From: Blattabacterium cuenoti
Lineage (GTDB): Bacteria > Bacteroidota > Bacteroidia > Flavobacteriales > Blattabacteriaceae
Direction: 5' to 3'
NCBI RefSeq assembly: GCF_014252055.1
Contig: NZ_CP059208.1
Coordinates: 62,001 to 126,000 of the forward strand
Length of the DNA: 64,000 nucleotides
Shown: positions 37,245-45,821 of the stretch, piece by piece
How positions within the stretch are numbered: the stretch's first letter is position 1
How the letters are laid out: every line of letters starts with the position of its first letter
Position numbers and translations under genes: made by a program
The notes under the pieces: model-generated
Told to the model about the DNA's origin: nothing
Database searches by the model: none
What the model saw: the letters and a program-made list of their open reading frames with translations, nothing else

Positions 37245-38994
37245 TTTTAAAAAAATTTTCGTTTACTCTAAAAAATACAGGATCTCCTGTATAAGTATAA
37301 TTATAATTTTTACAAGAAAATAAATCTCTAATTAAATATTCCATTTGATCAGAATTTAATTTTTCTCCATATTTTATGGCTGCTGATTTAGATATAGATT
37401 TTATAATCATATCTTTTTTATTACTCTTTTCTTTTATTAAATCATAATTTAATAGATCTTTAAATATTTTTTGTAATGTATTTTGATGAATATTATCAGG
37501 AATAGTATATAAATAGGCAAATTTATTTCTGAAATAAAAATAAAACCCAAGATATTTTAAATCTTCTTTTATATTTCTCAAATAAAAGAATTCTTTTTTT
37601 GATAGTTTTATTTTTAATGGAAAAAATAATTTTTGGATAATTAAATTTTTTTTTGAATTAAAAAATTCATATAGTATATTACTATGTGCTCTATGTTGAT
37701 CTACTAATATCATATCTTCATTTTTTAATAATGTAAAAACTATATATTTTCTATTTATCTGAATTGTTTTTATTTTTATTTTCTTAAAAACATAATCATG
37801 AAGTTTATTTTCATTTGAAATGAATGAACTATATTTCTCATTTTTTATTTTATTTAAATGCCTTAATTTAAATACTTTTTCAGAAAAAATTTCTGAATTA
37901 GAACATGAATTATAATAATTTATAAAAAATTTTTTTTTATCTAAATCACAAGAAGATAAAATATTAGAGTTTTTTAACTCTTTATTTTTTATATTTTCAA
38001 CTTTATACTGGTGAAATAAAACGTTTTTTATTTCTTGTTTAATTAAAGCACTTATTTCTTCTTCTCCATCTAATTTCACTTCTTTTTTTGCAGGATGTAT
38101 ATTCCAATTTACCAAGTTTGGAACTATATCGATAAAAATAAAATAAGATATTGTATTAAAATTTTTTAAAAATCCATTATAAGCATGAACAATTTTTTTA
38201 TGTAATAAAAGATGTTTTACACAACGTTTATTAACAACTAAAAATCGATCTCCTTTCTTTGTTATGGAAGAATTAGGAGTGCTTACAAATCCTTGAATTA
38301 AAAATTTTTCCTTTTTTATTAAAAAAGACGTTAATATTCTATTTTTGTTCTTAAAAATTTCTTTTATTCTTTCTTTCAAAGAAGCTTTTTTTAGATAAAA
38401 AAAAATTTTTTCGTTATGAAAAAAACGATATAATATTTCTCTGTGAGAAATCACAATTTTATAAAATTCATTAACTATATGAATAAATTCTATTTTAGAA
38501 GATTTTAAGAATTTTCTTCTAACGGGAATTCTAGAAAAAATATTTTTTACAGAAATTCTTGTTCCCCTATGCATGTTCATAGGGAGTTCCTTTTTAATTT
38601 TACCTTCCTCTATAAAAAGATGAACCCCTTCTGAACTTTTATTATCTTTAGTTTGTATTTCTAATTCAGCTATTAGCGCTATAGAAGATAAACCTTCTCC
38701 TCTAAATCCTTTTGTATGAATCTTAAAAAGATCATTAATATTATAAATTTTTGAAGTGGCAAATCTTTGAATACTCATTCTAGCATCACTTAAACTCATT
38801 CCATCTCCATCATCTACCAATTGAATTAATGTTTTACCTGAATCTTTTATAAAAATATCAATTTTTTTAGCATTAGCATCTATTGAATTTTCCATAAGTT
38901 CTCTCAAAATAGAAGAAGGTCTTTCTATTGTTTCTCCAGCAGCAATTTGACTTATTACATTTTTAGGTAAAAGTTTAATAACATTTTGATTCAT
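37222..38994 (-). CDS. mutL: DNA mismatch repair protein MutL
   Basis: Mismatch-repair ATPase that links MutS to downstream nicking, 590 residues. The GHKL ATPase part is complete: RELMENSIDANAKKIDI (about 28-44), DDGDGMS (about 61-67), KGFRGEGLSSIALIA (about 94-108). The C-terminal endonuclease motif DQHA-x2-E-x4-E appears as DQHRAHSNILYE near residue 432, with the first glutamate replaced by serine. It overlaps ribH by 4 nt upstream and the rhomboid gene by 23 nt downstream. MutS is not in this window. Confidence 0.95.
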   Translation of the reverse strand: MNQNVIKLLPKNVISQIAAGETIERPSSILRELMENSIDANAKKIDIFIKDSGKTLIQLVDDGDGMSLSDARMSIQRFATSKIYNINDLFKIHTKGFRGEGLSSIALIAELEIQTKDNKSSEGVHLFIEEGKIKKELPMNMHRGTRISVKNIFSRIPVRRKFLKSSKIEFIHIVNEFYKIVISHREILYRFFHNEKIFFYLKKASLKERIKEIFKNKNRILTSFLIKKEKFLIQGFVSTPNSSITKKGDRFLVVNKRCVKHLLLHKKIVHAYNGFLKNFNTISYFIFIDIVPNLVNWNIHPAKKEVKLDGEEEISALIKQEIKNVLFHQYKVENIKNKELKNSNILSSCDLDKKKFFINYYNSCSNSEIFSEKVFKLRHLNKIKNEKYSSFISNENKLHDYVFKKIKIKTIQINRKYIVFTLLKNEDMILVDQHRAHSNILYEFFNSKKNLIIQKLFFPLKIKLSKKEFFYLRNIKEDLKYLGFYFYFRNKFAYLYTIPDNIHQNTLQKIFKDLLNYDLIKEKSNKKDMIIKSISKSAAIKYGEKLNSDQMEYLIRDLFSCKNYNYTYTGDPVFFRVNENFFKSEYLYKF

Positions 38995-39473
38995 TTTATA
39001 GACTTTCTAAATAAAGACATATATATAGCAGTTTTAGCACATTCTACCCCTTTGTTCCCATTTTTTCCACCTGAACGATCAATAGATTGTTGTTTATTCT
39101 TATCTGTTAATACACAGAATATAACTGGAACATCATATTTTATATTTATATCTTTTATTCCTTGAGAAATAGCTTGACAAAGATATTCAAAATGAAAAGT
39201 TTTTCCTTGTATTAAGGATCCTATAACAATTATAGAATCAAAATTATAACAAATAGCTATTTTTTTAGAAGAATAAATTAATTCATAGCTACCAGAAACT
39301 GTCCAAGTTTTTATTCTATTTTTTGAAATTCCATATTGAATTAAAGTATCATAAGCAGCGTTATATAATCTGTCTGTAATATCTTTATTCCATAAAGAAA
39401 CGATAAAAGCGATACGTAAATCTGCATTTATAATTTCATTTTTATCTAATGAATAAATAGGTTCTTTTTTCAT
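38991..39473 (-). CDS. ribH: 6,7-dimethyl-8-ribityllumazine synthase (RibH)
   Basis: Penultimate step of riboflavin synthesis: condenses the ribityl-aminouracil with dihydroxybutanone phosphate. It has 160 residues, normal length. Recognisable segments are IAFIVSLWNKDITDRLYNAAYDTL near the start, WTVSGSYELIYSSKKI near residue 58, IVIGSLIQGKTFHFEYLCQAISQGI near residue 80 (with the catalytic His) and PVIFCVLTDKNKQQSIDRSGG near residue 115. It overlaps mutL by 4 nt and lies 9 nt after the TPR gene, so the three are probably cotranscribed. Confidence 0.94.
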   Translation of the reverse strand: MKKEPIYSLDKNEIINADLRIAFIVSLWNKDITDRLYNAAYDTLIQYGISKNRIKTWTVSGSYELIYSSKKIAICYNFDSIIVIGSLIQGKTFHFEYLCQAISQGIKDINIKYDVPVIFCVLTDKNKQQSIDRSGGKNGNKGVECAKTAIYMSLFRKSIK

Positions 39474-39482
39474 AAAAAAAAT

Positions 39483-40109
39483 TTATAATTTATTGTTAAT
39501 AAACATGATATATTTTTCTACATTTTTTTTATATAAGAAGGAAGGATAATATATTTCTATTTTTTCTAATAAATATTTTGATTTTTTATATCTTTTCATA
39601 TAAAAATTTAGTAGGGCTGCTTTATAATAATAAAGTGGCGTTGTTAATTCGTTTTCTTTTACTTTTGCGGCTTTAATATAATATATTAAAGCTTTTTCTT
39701 TATACCGCATTTGGGAAAATGCATCACCTATAAATCCATATTTAATAGAAAATAAAATATCATCTTTAGCAGAAAAACTCTCCATCATTTTTATTGATTC
39801 TTTATAATTCCCTAATTTATAATAACAAATTCCTGCGTAGAATTTAGAAATATTTCCCGCTTTAGTGAAAGGATATTTAGATATTATTCCTAAAAAACCT
39901 AGATAATTAATTTTTGTTTTTTTTTTATTTAAAGCGTTGTTTATTTCTCCTTGAGAAAGATATTTTTGAGCATATGTTAATTCCAATAGAGCTTTCTTTT
40001 CATGTGAATGAATAAAAAATTTTTCATAATAAAGTATACCAAAAACTAATGCTATTACTGTTATTATACAAGAATAAATTATTACATATTTTTTATTTGA
40101 TTTAACCAT
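39483..40109 (-). CDS. Membrane-anchored tetratricopeptide (YfgM-like) protein
   Basis: A 208-residue protein with one N-terminal membrane segment (about 7-27, VIIYSCIITVIALVFGILYY), then helical TPR-like repeats: SKFYAGICYYKLGNYKESIKMM, KYGFIGDAFSQMRYKEKALIYYI and YYYKAALLNFYMKRYKKSKYLLEK have the spacing of TPR helices. The layout matches YfgM/YbgF-type envelope scaffolds found next to ribH in many Bacteroidota. A role in handling exported proteins is possible but unproven. It lies between gldE and ribH on the minus strand. Confidence 0.75.
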   Translation of the reverse strand: MVKSNKKYVIIYSCIITVIALVFGILYYEKFFIHSHEKKALLELTYAQKYLSQGEINNALNKKKTKINYLGFLGIISKYPFTKAGNISKFYAGICYYKLGNYKESIKMMESFSAKDDILFSIKYGFIGDAFSQMRYKEKALIYYIKAAKVKENELTTPLYYYKAALLNFYMKRYKKSKYLLEKIEIYYPSFLYKKNVEKYIMFINNKL

Positions 40110-40143
40110 ATTATTTTTTTGTATATATAAAAAAAATACTAAA

Positions 40144-41457
40144 TTATTTTCTTATTACTTCTATAGTTTTTATTCTTTTATTTTCAATATTTTTAATAAT
40201 AAAAGAATAATTAAGAAAATTAATTTTCTGTTTATTCTTTGGAAATTCTTTATTTATTTCCATAATAAACCCCCCTATAGTATCTGCATCTCCTTTCTTT
40301 TTCTCAAAAAAAATTTCTTCTTTTACATCCATAATACGATAAAAATTAATTAAAGAAGTTTTTCCATCAAATAAATAATTGTTATTATCCAGTTTAGAAT
40401 AAGATGTATCTTCTACATCAAATTCATCGGTAATATCTCCTACTATTTCTTCAATAACATCTTCTAAAGTGATCAATCCACAAGTTCCTCCATATTCATC
40501 TACCACAATAGCTAAGTGAATTTTACTTTTCTTAAAATCACTTAAAAGGTCATCTATCTTTTTTTTTTCTGGGACAAAAAAAGGAGGATGGATTAATTGT
40601 ATCCAATTAAAATCATTTTTATAAATGAATGGAAGAAGGTCTTTTGCATAAAGTACTCCTTCTATATCATCAATACTTTCTTTATAAATTGGTATTCTAG
40701 AATATCCATGATTACGAACAGATCTTAATACTTTAGAAAAAGAAGTATTGCTATTTAAAGCAAACATATCAATTCTAGGAGTCATAATTTGATGGATTTC
40801 TGTGTTTCCGAAATCAACTATTCTTTGTAGAAATTGACTTTCTTTAATATTTTTCTTATAAGACGTTATTTTTAAAGCTCTTGATAATTTATCAACAGAA
40901 AATACATTTCTTTTTTTTAGCAATCTATTTTCTATAAGTTTAGATATAAAAATTAATATTCTACTAATAGGGTATAAAGTTTTACTAAGAAAAATTAAAG
41001 GCTTAGACATAAATAAAGCGAAACTAAAATTATTTTTTGCATATATCTTAGGAATTATTTCTCCAAATAAAAGCAATATAAAAGTGAGTAATACTACTTC
41101 TAAAATAAAGTTAATGGGAATAATAGAATATTGATCATAGAAAATCGAAATTTTTTTTTTAAAAAATTCCATTAAATAGGATATTAATACTACAATACCA
41201 ATATTAGAAAAGTTATTAGATATTAATATCGTTGCTAATAGTTTTTTTTTATTTTTTAGAATTTTTAACACAATATTTCCTCTATAAAAGTTTTTTTTTA
41301 CTTCTCGATCTACAGTTTTTTTTTCCATGCAAAAAAAAGAAGTTTCTGCTCCAGATATTAGGGCAGAAAATAATAAAAGCATTATTATTACTAATAAATA
41401 AAAAACTAAATATAAAGTATTTTCTAATAAAATATTCGTCGAAGATTCTTTTTCCAA
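40144..41457 (-). CDS. gldE: GldE/CorC-like membrane protein with CBS domains
   Basis: A 437-residue protein of the CNNM (DUF21) - CBS pair - CorC_HlyC type. The membrane part spans about 12-185 (ALISGAETSFFCMEKK is the conserved DUF21 opening), the CBS pair about 205-335 (QIMTPRIDMFALN; VDEYGGTCGLITLEDVIEEIVGDI), and the CorC domain the last 80 residues. Next to mutY this corresponds to gldE of gliding Bacteroidota. Relatives are implicated in magnesium efflux, a plausible role in a non-motile symbiont. The start is probably a TTG at 41457. The ssb gene that often lies between mutY and gldE is absent. Confidence 0.85.
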   Translation of the reverse strand: MEKESSTNILLENTLYLVFYLLVIIMLLLFSALISGAETSFFCMEKKTVDREVKKNFYRGNIVLKILKNKKKLLATILISNNFSNIGIVVLISYLMEFFKKKISIFYDQYSIIPINFILEVVLLTFILLLFGEIIPKIYAKNNFSFALFMSKPLIFLSKTLYPISRILIFISKLIENRLLKKRNVFSVDKLSRALKITSYKKNIKESQFLQRIVDFGNTEIHQIMTPRIDMFALNSNTSFSKVLRSVRNHGYSRIPIYKESIDDIEGVLYAKDLLPFIYKNDFNWIQLIHPPFFVPEKKKIDDLLSDFKKSKIHLAIVVDEYGGTCGLITLEDVIEEIVGDITDEFDVEDTSYSKLDNNNYLFDGKTSLINFYRIMDVKEEIFFEKKKGDADTIGGFIMEINKEFPKNKQKINFLNYSFIIKNIENKRIKTIEVIRK

Positions 41458-41513
41458 AAGATTAAATTTTGATGAAAATTTTTTTCATAAAAAATGTACA
41501 TAACAAAAAATAA

Positions 41514-42572
41514 TTAAATCATATTTTTATTATGTTTTAAAAACAATATAATAGGACGAGGAAAAGGGTAATCCTTTATTTTATTATGCGGAATAAAAAA
41601 AAATTCATTTTTTTTTATTAATTTATCTTTTTCTTGAAAAATTTCGCAATTCAAAAATTGAATTGATAAATTTTGATGAGTTAATTTATGTTTTATTTTA
41701 TAAATAACAGTATTAAAAATTAAATTGAATTTTTTCCAAACGGTCTTTATTATCTCTTCATGAGAATGAAGATTATTTTTTAATTCTATTAAAGGAAATT
41801 CATAAAGTCCTTTCCATATGTCATTTTTAGATCTTTTATGTATACAAATATTTTTTTTATGATCATATAAAATAATATAATAAAAAAATCTTTCTATTAT
41901 ACAATATTTTTTTCCTATTTTTACAGGAAATTTATCTACTACTCTATTTTTAGCAGCAAAACAAGAATTTTTTATTGGACAAAAATAACATTTAGGATTT
42001 TTATAAGTACATATAATGGAACCTAAATCCATTATAGCTTGATTAAAAATACCTGGGACTTTACAAGTTTTCATCATTTTCACAATAATATCTCTTAAAA
42101 CATTTTTTGTTTTTTCAGATGTAATATTTTTATCTATTCCTAAATATCTTGAAAAAACTCTACAAGCATTCCCATCTAAAGATGGGATTCTTTCATTAAA
42201 ACATATAGAAGCAATAGCAGAAGCTGTATAAGGACCTATACCTTTATATTTTATTAAATGTTTATAACTTTTTGGGAAGTTATCTTTTTTTTTTATTAAT
42301 TCCTTAGCAAAGGAATGTAAATTTCTAGCTCTAGAATAATAACCTAGTCCTTCCCACTTTTTTAAAACATATTTTTCATCTGCTTCAGATAATTTTTTTA
42401 TACTAGAAAATTCTTTTATAAAATTATAGTAATATTTTATTACTTGAGATACTTTTGTTTGTTGCAACATGAATTCTGAAACTAATATATAATACGGATT
42501 TTTTGTTTTTCTCCATGGAAGATCTCTATAATTATTTTTATACCAATTTATTATTTTTTTAGAAAAATCCAT
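41514..42572 (-). CDS. mutY: A/G-specific adenine glycosylase (MutY)
   Basis: Base-excision repair enzyme removing adenine opposite 8-oxoguanine, 352 residues. The catalytic glutamate is in SEFMLQQTKVSQVI near residue 33, the helix-hairpin-helix in KYKGIGPYTASAIASI near residue 109, and the catalytic aspartate in PSLDGNACRVFSRYLG near residue 131. The 4Fe-4S cluster cysteines appear as C-x6-C-x2-C-x5-C (CTYKNPKCYFCPIKNSC) near residue 188. The C-terminal MutT-like domain that recognises 8-oxoG is present. It is divergent from hup. Confidence 0.96.
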   Translation of the reverse strand: MDFSKKIINWYKNNYRDLPWRKTKNPYYILVSEFMLQQTKVSQVIKYYYNFIKEFSSIKKLSEADEKYVLKKWEGLGYYSRARNLHSFAKELIKKKDNFPKSYKHLIKYKGIGPYTASAIASICFNERIPSLDGNACRVFSRYLGIDKNITSEKTKNVLRDIIVKMMKTCKVPGIFNQAIMDLGSIICTYKNPKCYFCPIKNSCFAAKNRVVDKFPVKIGKKYCIIERFFYYIILYDHKKNICIHKRSKNDIWKGLYEFPLIELKNNLHSHEEIIKTVWKKFNLIFNTVIYKIKHKLTHQNLSIQFLNCEIFQEKDKLIKKNEFFFIPHNKIKDYPFPRPIILFLKHNKNMI

Positions 42573-42605
42573 ATATATTAAATTTTAAAGCAATTTTATA
42601 AAAAA

Positions 42606-42621
42606 TTCCTATATTTAGGAA
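42606..42621. promoter_or_regulatory. Inverted repeat in the mutY-hup divergent gap
   Basis: TTCCTA (42606-42611) and TAGGAA (42616-42621) form a perfect 6-bp inverted repeat with a TATT loop, midway in the 82-nt gap between the mutY and hup starts. It may be an operator or the beginning of a 5' UTR hairpin for hup. It contains the only G/C pairs in the neighbourhood. Confidence 0.35.
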
Positions 42622-42654
42622 AACGAATTTTGTTATTCGATATAATGATTAAAC

Positions 42655-42948
42655 ATGACAAAAGCAGATATAATAACAGAAATCATATCAGAAACTGGAT
42701 CTGAAAGAATTGACACGCAAAAGGTGATAGAAATATTTATGAAAAAAATAAAACAAAGTCTAACATCGGGAGAAAATGTTTATTTAAGAGGATTTGGATC
42801 GTTTATTATTAAATATAGAGCAAGAAAACTTGGACGTCATATATCTAAAGATATGTCTATAGTTATTCCTGAACATAATATTCCAGCATTTAAACCTGCA
42901 AAGTCTTTCACCGAATTAATAAAAAAAAATGTTCCTATTAAAAAATAA
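42655..42948 (+). CDS. hup: DNA-binding protein HU family
   Basis: Small nucleoid protein, 97 residues. MTKADIITEIISETGS is the typical HU start, followed by the dimerising helices; the DNA-binding arm signature is GFGSFIIKYRARKLGRHISK near residues 46-65, and the end FKPAKSFTELIKK is standard. Probably a homodimeric HU. It is divergent from mutY; a 29-residue basic protein and rng follow. Confidence 0.95.
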   Translation: MTKADIITEIISETGSERIDTQKVIEIFMKKIKQSLTSGENVYLRGFGSFIIKYRARKLGRHISKDMSIVIPEHNIPAFKPAKSFTELIKKNVPIKK

Positions 42949-42988
42949 TGATGTTAGAAACTTAAATCAATAAATATTGAAAATTATT

Positions 42989-43078
42989 ATGCCAAACGGA
43001 AGAAAAAGAAAAAGACGTAAGATAGCTACCCATAAAAGAAAAAAAAGAAATAGAAGAAACAGACATAAAAAGAAATAA
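42989..43078 (+). CDS. 29-residue basic protein, mS38/DUF1713 (AURKAIP1/COX24)-like
   Basis: A tiny frame, MPNGRKRKRRKIATHKRKKR plus nine more residues rich in R, K and H, with over 60 percent basic residues. The pattern KRKRRKIATHKRKKRNRRNRHKKK matches the short conserved block of mitochondrial small-subunit protein mS38 (AURKAIP1/COX24, DUF1713), which has short bacterial relatives in Bacteroidota. A role as a small ribosomal protein or rRNA-binding factor is likely but inferred. It lies 40 nt after hup and 41 nt before rng. The start is ATG; the neighbourhood hup - small protein - rng supports a real gene. Confidence 0.8.
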   Translation: MPNGRKRKRRKIATHKRKKRNRRNRHKKK

Positions 43079-43119
43079 CCTTTCTTATTTTTTCTAAATT
43101 TTTTCCTTGTTTTTTGGGG

Positions 43120-44727
43120 ATGAGTAAAGAATTAGTTATAAATGCAAATGAAGAAGAACAAGAAATAAAAATTGCTCTTTTAGAGAATGGTAAACTATTA
43201 GAACTTCATAAAGAAGTTTTTAATAGAAAGTTTTCCGTAGGTGATATCTATTTAGGAGTAGTAGAAAGAATTTTGCATGGATTAAATGCTGCTATTATTG
43301 ATATAGGACATTCGAAAGGAGGTTTTTTACATTATAATGATCTTGGATTTCAAAAATATAAAAATATATTAGATTTAATTCCAGATAATCATAGAAAAAA
43401 AGAGATTTTTATTTATCCAAATTCTTCGGAAAAAGAAAGAATTATAGATTATACTAATAATAATAATGATATTAATTCTATAGATGAAGTTTTATGTCTT
43501 GGACAAAAAATTATTGTACAAGTATCTAAAGAACCTATTTATAATAAAGGATTAAAGTTAACATCAAAAATTTGCCTTCCAGGAAGGTACTTAATTCTCA
43601 TTCCTTTCTCAGATGAAATTTTTGTTTCTCAAAAAATAAAAGATATAAAAGAAAAAAAAAGATTGATTTCTCACATAAAAAAAATAAAACCAAATAAATT
43701 TGGTATTGTGATTAGAACAGCTTCTTATAATAAAATATTAGAAATTTTAGAAAAAGAACTTTTTTACTTAATAAATAAATGGGAAATAACACTAAATAAT
43801 ATAATAAAACTACCTCCAGTTCAGATATTAAATGAAGAAAGCAAAATTTTTTGTTTTTTAAGAGACCTATTTAATGATAATTTCCAATATATTTATTGTA
43901 ATAATAATTTTCTTTGTAAAGAAATTTATTCTTATTTATCTTTAATAGCACCTGATAAAATCAGTATAATAAAATATTATAAAGAAAATATTCCAATATT
44001 TGAAAAATATGGAATAAATAAACAAATACAAACATATCTAGGAAAAAATGTTCCACTAGATAATGGTGCATATCTTATTATAGAACATACAGAAGCTCTT
44101 CATGTTATAGATGTTAATAGTGGAATAAGCAATCCCTTTCAGAAAAATTGTACAGAATCAGAAAGAATTGATCAGGTATTAAAAATAAATTTGATTGCTG
44201 CAACAGAAATAGTTAGACAACTTAGATTGAGAAATATGGGAGGAATAATTATAGTAGATTTTATAGACATGTCAGAATCTATTCATAAAAATAAACTATA
44301 TGAATATATAAAAGAAAAAATGAAAAATGATAAAGCAAAACATAAAATTTTACCTCCAAATGAATTTGGATTAGTTCAATTTACTCGTCATAGAGTAAGA
44401 CCTGAATTAAAAAAAAATAACTATAAATTAAATTATAATATTTACTATAACTATAAAAATCATAAAAAAGATTCTGATTACATCAATCATATAGAATTTT
44501 CTATAGAAAATATTATAAGAAATAAAATGGTTAAGAATAAGGTAATACAATTACATATACATCCTTTTATTTCAGCTTATCTTAAAAAAGGATTTCCTTC
44601 TATACAACAAAAATGGTTATTTAACCATAAAAAATGGATAAAAATTATTCCAAAAGAATCATTAAAATATACAGAATATATTCTTTCTAATGAGAAAAAT
44701 AAAATTATTTTATCTTCTTTTTATTAA
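43120..44727 (+). CDS. rng: Ribonuclease E/G family (RNase G, Rng)
   Basis: Endoribonuclease for rRNA maturation and mRNA decay, 535 residues from the ATG at 43120. An S1-like domain with an insertion spans about 35-125, followed by the 5'-sensor and RNase H-like parts. The catalytic aspartates are in LHVIDVNSG near residue 330 and IIVDFIDM near residue 378. The C-terminal zinc-link motif CPxCxG of enterobacterial RNase E/G is missing: after QFTRHRVRPELKK the sequence is Asn/Tyr/Lys-rich. That agrees with my memory of Bacteroidota homologues. tRNA-Leu(UAG) follows within 10 nt. Confidence 0.94.
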   Translation: MSKELVINANEEEQEIKIALLENGKLLELHKEVFNRKFSVGDIYLGVVERILHGLNAAIIDIGHSKGGFLHYNDLGFQKYKNILDLIPDNHRKKEIFIYPNSSEKERIIDYTNNNNDINSIDEVLCLGQKIIVQVSKEPIYNKGLKLTSKICLPGRYLILIPFSDEIFVSQKIKDIKEKKRLISHIKKIKPNKFGIVIRTASYNKILEILEKELFYLINKWEITLNNIIKLPPVQILNEESKIFCFLRDLFNDNFQYIYCNNNFLCKEIYSYLSLIAPDKISIIKYYKENIPIFEKYGINKQIQTYLGKNVPLDNGAYLIIEHTEALHVIDVNSGISNPFQKNCTESERIDQVLKINLIAATEIVRQLRLRNMGGIIIVDFIDMSESIHKNKLYEYIKEKMKNDKAKHKILPPNEFGLVQFTRHRVRPELKKNNYKLNYNIYYNYKNHKKDSDYINHIEFSIENIIRNKMVKNKVIQLHIHPFISAYLKKGFPSIQQKWLFNHKKWIKIIPKESLKYTEYILSNEKNKIILSSFY

Positions 44728-44735
44728 TTAATTTT

Positions 44736-44818
44736 GTGGGCGTGGTGAAACTGGTAGACACGTCAGACTTAGGATCTGATGCCTTTTAGGTATAAGGGTT
44801 CGAATCCCTTCGCCCGCA
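44736..44818 (+). tRNA. tRNA-Leu (anticodon UAG)
   Basis: An 83-nt class II cloverleaf. The acceptor is GTGGGCG with CGCCCGC (second pair U-G), discriminator A. The anticodon stem is TCAGA/TCTGA with loop CTTAGGA, giving UAG, which reads CUN codons. The long variable arm is TGCCTTTTAGGTA-like and the T-loop reads GGTTCGAATCC. CCA is not encoded. Confidence 0.95.
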
Positions 44819-44826
44819 CTAGCTAA

Positions 44827-44850
44827 TTTTTTTTGTAAATTCAAAAAAAA
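44827..44850. terminator. T8G / CA8 hairpin after tRNA-Leu (bidirectional terminator candidate)
   Basis: Eight T plus G (44827-44835) pair with C plus eight A (44842-44850) around a TAAATT loop: a perfect 9-bp stem 8 nt after the tRNA. It has the same design as the palindrome after mnmA at 27872-27897 and could stop both the rng/tRNA transcript and transcripts from the right. Confidence 0.4.
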
Positions 44851-44891
44851 GTATTTTTGTTCTTAACAACAGCTTTAATCTTCATTTTTTA

Positions 44892-45821
44892 TTATAAAAT
44901 CATTTCATCGAATGATATGATAGTATGAAATCCTTTTTCTGAAAAGTAATTTCTCATTCCTTTTCTAGAACTTATTAAAACAAAATCTCCTCCCCAGGAG
45001 CCTAAACTTTTTACCAATCCCAAGTAATCTGGAAAATAAGTTTCTTTAATTGTAGGAATGTTAAGGATTTCAGAGATTATCATTTCATGTTTCAATAATA
45101 ATTCTTCAAATTCAATTAATGTTTTACAGAAAGGTAATTTTAAAGTTATAGAAGATATTGATTCAATATTTTGAATAGAAATTTTCTTTTTTATAGAAGA
45201 AAAAAACTTGATTCCATCACAAGTATTTTTCTTTTTATTAAGATGTAAAAAAAATAGTTTATCTTTAAATGGAGGGTTGAATTTTATAGGTATTATATAA
45301 GGTTTATTATGATACAATTTATAAAATATTGGTTTAGAAATAGAAACACAAGAAATGTCATAACCACTTCCCGGAAAGTTATCTCCTAATAATAAATGGG
45401 GGTTTATATCAGCCCATTTCGCTATATTATTAATTAAAGTAGAACTACTACCTAATCCCCAATTCCTTGGAAATTCCAAGTTTGTTTCTACAAGAAATCC
45501 AAAAAAATGGGTTAAGAAGTTGTTTCTAATTTTAGAAGATTTTAATAATAGGTATCTTAGCTTAAGAGCTATTTCTTTTTCAGTATCATAAACTATGTCT
45601 AGAGAAGGAATATTAAAAACAACTTCAAACCAAAGTTTATCCATTTCATCATAACTTTTCCAATGTAATATAGAGGATAAAAAATTTTTACCAAAAATGG
45701 TTAATGATTGTCCTTTAATTGTAGGTAAAGCTAATCCTATAGCTCCACATAAAATAAAATATTCTCCCGTTAACAATAGTTTTCCATGACTATAAAAAAA
45801 TTTTTTATAATAATACATCAT
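44892..45821 (-). CDS. GYDIA-type GHMP kinase
   Basis: Small-molecule kinase of the GHMP superfamily, 309 residues. The ATP-binding motif 2 appears as NWGLGSSSTLINNIAKW near residues 120-136, preceded by the N-terminal HGKLLLTGEYFILCGAIGLALP segment. GSGYDISCVS near residue 152 is the motif that gives this Bacteroidota subfamily its name (GYDIA). By homology to mevalonate and phosphomevalonate kinases a role in isoprenoid precursor synthesis is plausible, but the substrate is not known. It overlaps fabD by 4 nt. Confidence 0.85.
   Translation of the reverse strand: MMYYYKKFFYSHGKLLLTGEYFILCGAIGLALPTIKGQSLTIFGKNFLSSILHWKSYDEMDKLWFEVVFNIPSLDIVYDTEKEIALKLRYLLLKSSKIRNNFLTHFFGFLVETNLEFPRNWGLGSSSTLINNIAKWADINPHLLLGDNFPGSGYDISCVSISKPIFYKLYHNKPYIIPIKFNPPFKDKLFFLHLNKKKNTCDGIKFFSSIKKKISIQNIESISSITLKLPFCKTLIEFEELLLKHEMIISEILNIPTIKETYFPDYLGLVKSLGSWGGDFVLISSRKGMRNYFSEKGFHTIISFDEMIL

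Noticed and set aside
42641-42646. TATAAT before hup as a -10 promoter box
   Set aside because: It would leave almost no leader before the ATG at 42655 and has no -35 partner at 16-18 nt.
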